Shown one piece after another: positions 57,700 to 64,000 of a DNA stretch of 64,000 nt. The notes beneath the pieces are model-generated. The model worked only from the letters and a program-made list of their open reading frames with translations. It made no database searches and was not told the origin of the DNA. The stretch lies in contig CP137680.1 of assembly GCA_037976565.1 (NCBI GenBank), positions 20,362,675 to 20,426,674 on the forward strand. The letters run 5' to 3'. The position numbers and the translations under genes are program-made. How positions within the stretch are numbered: position 1 is the stretch's first letter; the number at the start of each line of letters is the position of its first letter. Origin of the DNA: Mesocentrotus franciscanus (Eukaryota; Echinodermata; Echinoidea; Camarodonta; Strongylocentrotidae).

Positions 57700-58340
57700 T
57701 AAGGATATTTTGTTAAAGCCCGTCATACGCAATATATTTCTGTTTCAAAGTTTTTTAAAGATGTTCTTATATTTCATTTCTGGTTTAAAATGTCAATCGC
57801 CCTGGTTTATGCTTGTGCGCCATACCAAAAATAACTAACCAGACACAGCAATTTATTAGTTTCATTATAAGTGGAAATTTCAATTTTACTACTGTAAATA
57901 AGTCTTTCATTGCCACTAATGTAATGGTGTGCCTCAGACCCGGCATCATCCGTGATATTTTGTGCTTAGTAGATGTATGTATTGACCTGCTCGATTAAGT
58001 AGCCATCTAATTGCAAACAGAGTCTGGGCATTTACAATGCCTTACTCAAAACCGTAGACATGACATTCATAACATTTTTAACATTCATATTCATAGGCCA
58101 AAATCTTCAATTCAGAGATTTAAAGCATCCAGTAATTGTTGCATTTCTCCTTCACTTTCTACACTCAACTCAGTGTCATCAGCACAGCGAAAAATATTAA
58201 TGTTTACACCTCCAACACTGACACTCTCCATATCTGCACTTTCCCTGAATATCTACTCTATGCACAAGTTAAACAAAATTCTGATATCTGTAAAGCTTGT
58301 AATTAAATTGTTGATTTTGATAGGAGCTGTTCGCTCCCAG
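57700..58340 (-). pseudogene. RTE-like reverse transcriptase remnant
   Basis: The minus strand, interrupted by stops, reads 'ILFNLCIE', 'ESADMESVSVGGVNINIFR', 'CADDTELSVESEGEMQQLLD' (catalytic box with Cys for Tyr), and further on 'KLLCLVSYFWYGAQA' and 'ETEIYCV'. This order (NLY-E--I, GGV-I, YADDT, then LLYGAEAW and a Y-RR end) is that of endonuclease-RT proteins of the RTE-type group. It is heavily decayed. Confidence 0.65.
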
Positions 58341-58574
58341 TACAGTTTGGAGATGAGATGCATGTTCTTATCCAAAGGTTACCCTTTGTAGGTGCCTCTT
58401 TTCCGGAATAGTGCCCTACTTGTTGGTGCCACCGCCCCCCACCTTTGAAAGGCGATCTGCCGCCCCTCCTTACTTTGCCAGTTATTTTGTATGCCAAAGA
58501 AAAAGGAAACGAAATACATATATGTCTCAAATCATGCAAATACTCATGGAAATCAGTGTCAATACCAAGTTTCT

Positions 58575-58840
58575 CTCTTTCTCGATCTCTCTGTCTCTCT
58601 CACTCTCGGGTCTCTTTCTCCTCACCTTTTATCGTTCGCCTCCATTTAGTATTAACATCATTCTATCCCGCTCATTCCTTTCCCTTATTCTCACATAGAT
58701 ATTCTTTTGTAATAATTGCATTGACTGGCTCGGTTTATCCTCTCCTCTCCCCCTCTCTCTCTCACTCTCTTTATTTATCCCCCTCCCTTTTTTATTCTCC
58801 CTCTCCTCGGTTACATCCCTCTGTACCTTCATCTCTTCTT
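58575..58840. repeat. CT-rich low-complexity tract
   Basis: TCTCTC/CCCTCTCT-rich stretches at 58575-58620 and 58740-58820; no coding. Confidence 0.85.
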
Positions 58841-59569
58841 CTATATTTATATGATATTACATCTATATGTCTACTGATGCAATGTCTATTGTTTGTTGGT
58901 GTATATTTCGTTCTGTTTATATACTCTACTTCTTTTGTACATTTTACGTTTATAATATTACTATTCAAATCCCTTTGTATAGTTTGTATTATTCTAGTTG
59001 TAAACTGACCCCTATTTAATAGGCCCTATAGCCGGTGCTGCTGTTCAGTTTTTATTAAATGAATAAAAAAAGTAGATAATTATCATCATCCTTATAATTA
59101 TTACTTCCATCTACTACATCCAATTCTTTAGTCTCTTTCTATGACTCTTAAAATCAAATCATTATTTTTCAAAATATGAAACATTAAATGAACTACTCAC
59201 GTTCTGTGTATATCAGTAGGTATTCAAATGCAGATCAATGACGTCATTCACTGTCTTTAGTTTAGGTGAACGAAGATATGTTTCGATGTATTAATAATTG
59301 AGGAATAATGCACTATAAACTATTGGTTAACAAGTCCAATGATATAGTCCGATATGGCAGTCCATGTAGAAGAATCTTTGCCAAACACGGCGGTGCTTGC
59401 GGCTCAAATTGGTGTAAATGTGTAGACTGGGAGAATGACGATACTTATTTAAACACGAGTCTCTTGAAACAATCCCAGTCTTTTGAAACTATTCAAGTCA
59501 TCTTTTGACTGTCCGTGTTTCATTGCAATTGAATCACCTAATATGCTCAATTAACCTGCTTAAAGGCAT
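58841..59569. other. Unassigned
   Basis: AT-rich. The 66-codon frame at 59308-59508 has Cys residues but no recognisable family. Confidence 0.4.
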
Positions 59570-59945
59570 CGTTTAACAATGTTAAATCTGAGATGCACGG
59601 CCCTACGTGTTACCAGTGTCTGTGATATGGTGTAACATTGAAGCCCTAAAAAAAACTGCGCTTCAAAACGATCAAGAAGTGCCTCAAAAAAGTAAAAATC
59701 TTTGAGTGACCGGTTTTACCATACTCGTTTTCCCCAATAGACTGTAGTGTTATGAAAACCGTTAGGAAAACGCAAAATTTGGTTTCGATTTCCTATCATA
59801 AATATCTTGATAATCAGACAGGCGATCGGCTTGTAAAAGTCATGGGGTTCCTGACTGACCTAAAGGTTTATAATTATCATTGCAGCACGAGCTAAATCCA
59901 GGATTTTGTTTCAGAATCTGAGACAAAGTTACCGGATCCCTTTAA
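59570..59945 (+). repeat. Dispersed TTAA-ended repeat family 4, copy 2
   Basis: Starts TTAAAGGCATCG and ends GGATCCCTTTAA. It has the same internal blocks as 10206-10569 ('GAGTGACCGGTTTTACCATA', 'GACAGGCGATCGGCTTGTAA'). Confidence 0.85.
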
Positions 59946-60429
59946 TATAAGAGTAAACTCGAACAGTTCTCAAAATTTGGTACCCAGCTCCAAGCAGACC
60001 AATTTATAGCAGTCCACGAGGAAGAAATAACATGCAGCGTCAGCACATTTTTGCACAAGTTCGCCTGTCATGTCATGTCATGCTAAAAAGCATTACCTGA
60101 CGCCAAGATTATATTCATTTATATACCTCTTTCTTCGGGAGGAATATTGTACATTCAAGGGCAGGAACACATCTCATTTTTCAACATACCCAAACTTATT
60201 CCTTGGGGTGAGTTTTCCTTTAAAGCATCTTGAAGCCTCCGGTATAACTGTATTTATCCCATGATACATGTTAATACAATGTGGCACAGGAAGACTGTTT
60301 GTGTGGCATATAAATAGTTAAAACGGTAGTCTTTAAAACAAAGTCTCAAGAAACATATTTTGAAGAGGGAAAAATTGAAATATATACTAAGATTTTCTTT
60401 CCACGCCATAATTAAGACAAAAGGGGTAT

Positions 60430-60840
60430 ATATTATACGATTTCAACTAACACGTTAAAGCAGGTTACCTTGTTACGACGTGGACAACTAATAAATCTAA
60501 GTTTATATGGTGCCAGTAGTTGATAAATAACAGAATTATCAAAAATTTATGCGGATTATATTTGCGTTGTGCCTGATAAAGAATATGAAAATAAATGTAA
60601 ATAACATTTCGTGCTATCACGCGTCGTGTTTGAGTGCTCTTTGTAGTTTACCTCTCTTTAAATACATGCATCATACACGTGTCACTGAGTGAAAAAAAAG
60701 AGATCCATACCTGAATATGCAGATGTAATGTTCTACAAGCCATACAATTCTTGTTGTTTGCCTACTGGAGGTTGGGGGGTCATGAGAAATATTTTAAATC
60801 TTTAGTCAACATTCACGAAGGCGGGTTTATTTAAACCATG
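60430..60840 (+). repeat. Segmental repeat S, copy 4
   Basis: 'AAAGCAGGTTACCTTGTTAC', 'GGACAACTAATAAATCTAAG', 'TTATATTTGCGTTGTGCC', 'ACTGGAGGTTGGGGGG' and 'TTCACGAAGGCGGG' parallel copy 2. Confidence 0.75.
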
Positions 60841-60867
60841 ACCTTATTGTCTTTGCATATTCATTTA

Positions 60868-63670
60868 AATGCTAAGTCCACTCTAAAAACAATTTGCTTT
60901 TAATCGATGCAGAAAACAAGAGAAACAGAGACAAAAATTGAGTAAAATCGGATTACTAATAAGGAAGTTATGATTTTTTGTTAAAGTATGAAAAACTATG
61001 GAACTTAGAAAATGTAGAAAATGAATGCAAGAACCTCGCATACCCCAAAGCCCCCCACCCCACAAAAAATAGATAGAGAAATATATAATTCTAGAGGCAA
61101 GAGGCCTCAACCTCCCCTCGTGAAAATATGGCCATATATACCCCTATCATTGCAGTGCTCTTCCTCTTCAAATTATTTTGAGGGCTATGCAGCCTTTCGC
61201 GAAGATCTGTAGAAAGGTTACCAGTTAGTGAAGTTTTTTTATGAATAACAGGCATTTAATAAATTCGTTTTTGAGGGTTAAAGATGAGAGAAATATAACG
61301 GTCATTTTATTAGATAATGCCACCGACTGCTTCTCTGTCTGGCGGGTCCGGGTGGGAGGGGGAGGCACAGGGGCACATGCCAATCCCCCCCCCCACAAAA
61401 AACAGAGTATTTTATTAACATGCCCGTTACTTGGGACTTTGGTCCCCTTTTACATGTTGTATAATAAGGCCTCGTATCAATTGTGACTATGAAATTAAGA
61501 AATGATGTAAGAGATTATTAATTGTTTTAATGGTAAGTTCGTTGCAGTAGAATAGAAATTTCAGCTGCAGATACTGTCAAAATTCAAATTAATGTATAGA
61601 GGTCGAACAGAGGAAAGAGACAAACAAAATAAATGCTCGGTATATCATGTATATTATGACACATTGCATGTGACTAACCTGAGATTATACCGTGCAATAA
61701 TCACTTAATGTGAAACATAATTGAAGGCAATTAAAATTTTGTCAATATTCCATGATAACTATTCCGATCTTAACTTGACCTTTAGTACCTATAAATGACA
61801 TCAGGAGTGAATCCTACTCCCTCCAGAAGCTGGGAATACACCTATCAAGCATCATCATGAGGCATCGGGCTCAAAAGATTATGCAAATTATGCAAATTGC
61901 CCAACGTTGCACGAATGTTAAAATTGCTCTCTAACGACAAGAGATCACAAGTCATCACCATGATCATCAACAACAAAAACAACAAATGTTCAACGGAAAG
62001 ACCTTTTTTAGGTTCATTAAATGCCAAGTCCACTATCCTACCGGAGCAAAAATGCATTATCCTTGCCGAGGTACGGACGAAATTTAAGATATGCTAATGT
62101 GGGTATGGTCCACCTTCTCAACATTCTCACAACACTAATAATATTTAGTCAAATTGTTTATGATATTTACTAAGGATTAGGTTTTCTGCAATATACGTGG
62201 ATTGTATGTAACTCTATTCCGATGAGCTTATATGGTGGCTATTGCTTAAATCAACAACATGTAGAGGTAACGAGTCAATAATTATATATTATACTTACCA
62301 GCTACCTGCTAAATGCGAAAATGAATCGTGGAATGAGGCGTATAGTCCTCTCCTCAGAAATATTCATCAAATTATAGCCGAGCTAAAAGGATTCACATAA
62401 TCTTATACAGTTCAAATAAAAGTAACTGGCAACAAGTGACATGAGAGGTCTCTTCTAGAACGTATTATAAAGGCGTTTACAATGTGTCTTTCACATGATA
62501 GGAGGAGAGTTTTTCTCTGGGTCATGAATTCGGTTTGACAGATGCCAAAACACGCAGTGTGTCGAGAAAAAAAATGATCTGGAAATCAATCCAATGCAGA
62601 TTCCGTTTGCACAAATGTGCTTCGTTCCTTCAGATTTTCATGTAGAAGCGACGGATAACCAGTATGGAATAGAAGACAGAGGCTGTGTGAGTCTGTATTT
62701 CACCATCTGGTGACGTGGCATTGAGCAGGTACCTGGTGCAAGTCAGTTGGATCATGTGGTCCAAAAAACGAAACCAGAGGAAAATAACTAGAGCTAACCA
62801 ACCAAACAAAATAATACATATCTCTCGCTCAGTGAGTCGGTCCTGATGGGCATTGTGATTTAAATAATATCATGTGATAAAGATAAAGTGGCCTCGGCAT
62901 TCTTGTGTCCTCCGCATTCCGTTCAATAAGTGGAAACCGTAGTCTGTTCCCAGACAGAAAAGAAACTACTTTAAATGGCAATGGGGGAGGGGGAGAGGGG
63001 ACTTCAAAATTTCAAAATCATGATTCAATCATATCAATCTACTACACTAGCGAATCTAGACAACTCCAAATCTTCTGTTGCAAATGTACACATGTTTTTT
63101 TTTTTTTTTTTGGGGTGTTAAGGATATGCCAGGCTTTGGTTTCCCAGTCACTATTTGATTATAATTTGAATTTTACATTCGAGTTTCGTTTTATTATAAT
63201 TGTTATACATGTGTTGATTTATCATTATCTAAATCTAACGAAATTTATACTAAAATTAGGAACTCAAACTCAACGAGAATTGCCCCACAATATTTGAAAA
63301 AAGCATTCATGAAATTCGAAAGAGGCAGAAAAAAATATCGAAGCGTAATGTAGGCCTAGCCTTTACCTTGTCTCTTCTTTGTCATTTTTGTCCTCAGCCA
63401 TGGTGGTTGTGAGTGGCGTGAAGGGGGATGCATTGTTGCGGTGTGTATGCGTGTGTGCGTGTGCGTGTGTGTGTGTGCGTGCGTGCGTGTGTGTATGTAT
63501 GTGTGTGATCTTTTTCATGTACGGGGTGGTGTTTTGTTTGGGGTAATTGGGTAGTAAGGGAAGGGGTCATAATTTAATTTTCTTTCATATCATAACTGAA
63601 TTGTACATGTATTAAGTTATTAAGATTATGCTTAAAGTAGATCATTGGTATGAACGACATGGTCTGATTG
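60868..63670. other. Unassigned, with low-complexity tracts
   Basis: 60868-61020 ('TTAAATGCTAAGTCCACTC', 'AATCGGATTACTAATAAGGA') looks like one end of a TTAA-type MITE related to family 5. Poly-T at 63093-63111 and (GT)n at 63436-63507. No coding sequence that I can support. Confidence 0.45.
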
Positions 63671-63679
63671 ACGTGTAAG

Positions 63680-63827
63680 CAGGCACGTAGCCAAGGGGGC
63701 ACGGGGGGCACGTGCCCCTCCCCAAAAAAATCCAAGATCAGACACCCCTCCTCATAAACCCCTCCCCAGGACGTCGATCAATTACATGTATGTGCCCCCC
63801 AAACATCAAACTCTGGCTACGGCGCTG
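63680..63827 (+). mobile_element. Short hAT-type MITE
   Basis: Ends CAGGCACGTAGCCA and TGGCTACGGCGCTG form imperfect TIRs and are flanked by a perfect 8-bp duplication CGTGTAAG (63672-63679 and 63828-63835). Only 148 bp; non-coding. Confidence 0.9.
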
Positions 63828-64000
63828 CGTGTAAGAGGGATTATTTTAATATTATTTAAAATCACTATAGCCATGAAATAATTACATCATTATTACATCA
63901 TGTAGGCAGGAGGCTTTTTACGTTATTAGTTGAAGACAAAATCGTCACCCGACATTGTGTTATGGAAGTGATTGTGTGTGTAGTGTTTTTTTTTCCTTCT

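Noticed and set aside
59308..59508. Small Cys-containing frame as a possible secreted peptide.
   Set aside because: No signal peptide, no Cys spacing of a known family and no splice context.

Overview
The window looks like sea urchin (echinoid) genomic DNA. It carries a split, intron-containing gene for a Death-NACHT-LRR protein (NLR family, hugely expanded in sea urchins). It also holds non-LTR retrotransposons of the CR1/L2/Rex1 group, two of them with 2A-like N-termini as described for sea urchin retroelements, plus tRNA-derived SINEs and many MITEs with short terminal inverted repeats (TIRs). No bacterial-type gene is visible. The species assignment is inference from gene families and repeats; no marker gene is present.

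The only host gene I can support is on the minus strand, about 35.4 to 3.45 kb, with its 3' end off the left edge. Exon 1 (35394-35303) encodes a hydrophobic leader that runs directly into the 2A-like motif DVETNPGP. Exon 2 (34563-34280) is a Death domain and exon 3 (33362-31659) a NACHT ATPase with post-NACHT helices. After a 23 kb transposon-filled intron come five phase-0 exons (8549-8394, 7258-7094, 6187-6023, 4372-4211, 3615-3451) of one LRR module each (52-55 residues). Splice sites and phases fit throughout, provided two single-base losses in exon 3 are allowed for, one of them inside the Walker A lysine codon. This allele is therefore either a young pseudogene or carries two assembly errors. 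The leader is the most interesting part: 2A causes ribosomes to skip a peptide bond, so one mRNA could give a leader-bearing (secretory) and a leader-less (cytosolic) receptor.

Layout: 0-2.1 kb, degenerate non-LTR element with tandem triplication and a nested fragment. 2.4-8.6 kb, LRR exons with MITEs and SINEs. 8.6-13.2 kb, intron with MITEs and an L2-like fragment. 13.35-19.67 kb, a complex interleaved repeat block. 19.7-23.3 kb, a 2A-bearing L2/CR1-like element (+). 24.3-28.1 kb, a second non-LTR element (-). 28.2-31.6 kb, non-coding intron. 31.66-35.4 kb, NLR 5' exons. 35.7-39.3 kb, upstream DNA with retroelement fragments. 39.3-41.6 kb, a Rex1-like element split by a hAT-type insertion. 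42.5-48.7 kb, a second 2A-bearing element split by three separate insertions. 48.8-64 kb, repeats, MITEs, an RTE-like remnant and otherwise unassigned DNA.

The same short recoding motif therefore occurs three times in 64 kb: once in an immune receptor and twice at the N-terminus of non-LTR retrotransposons.
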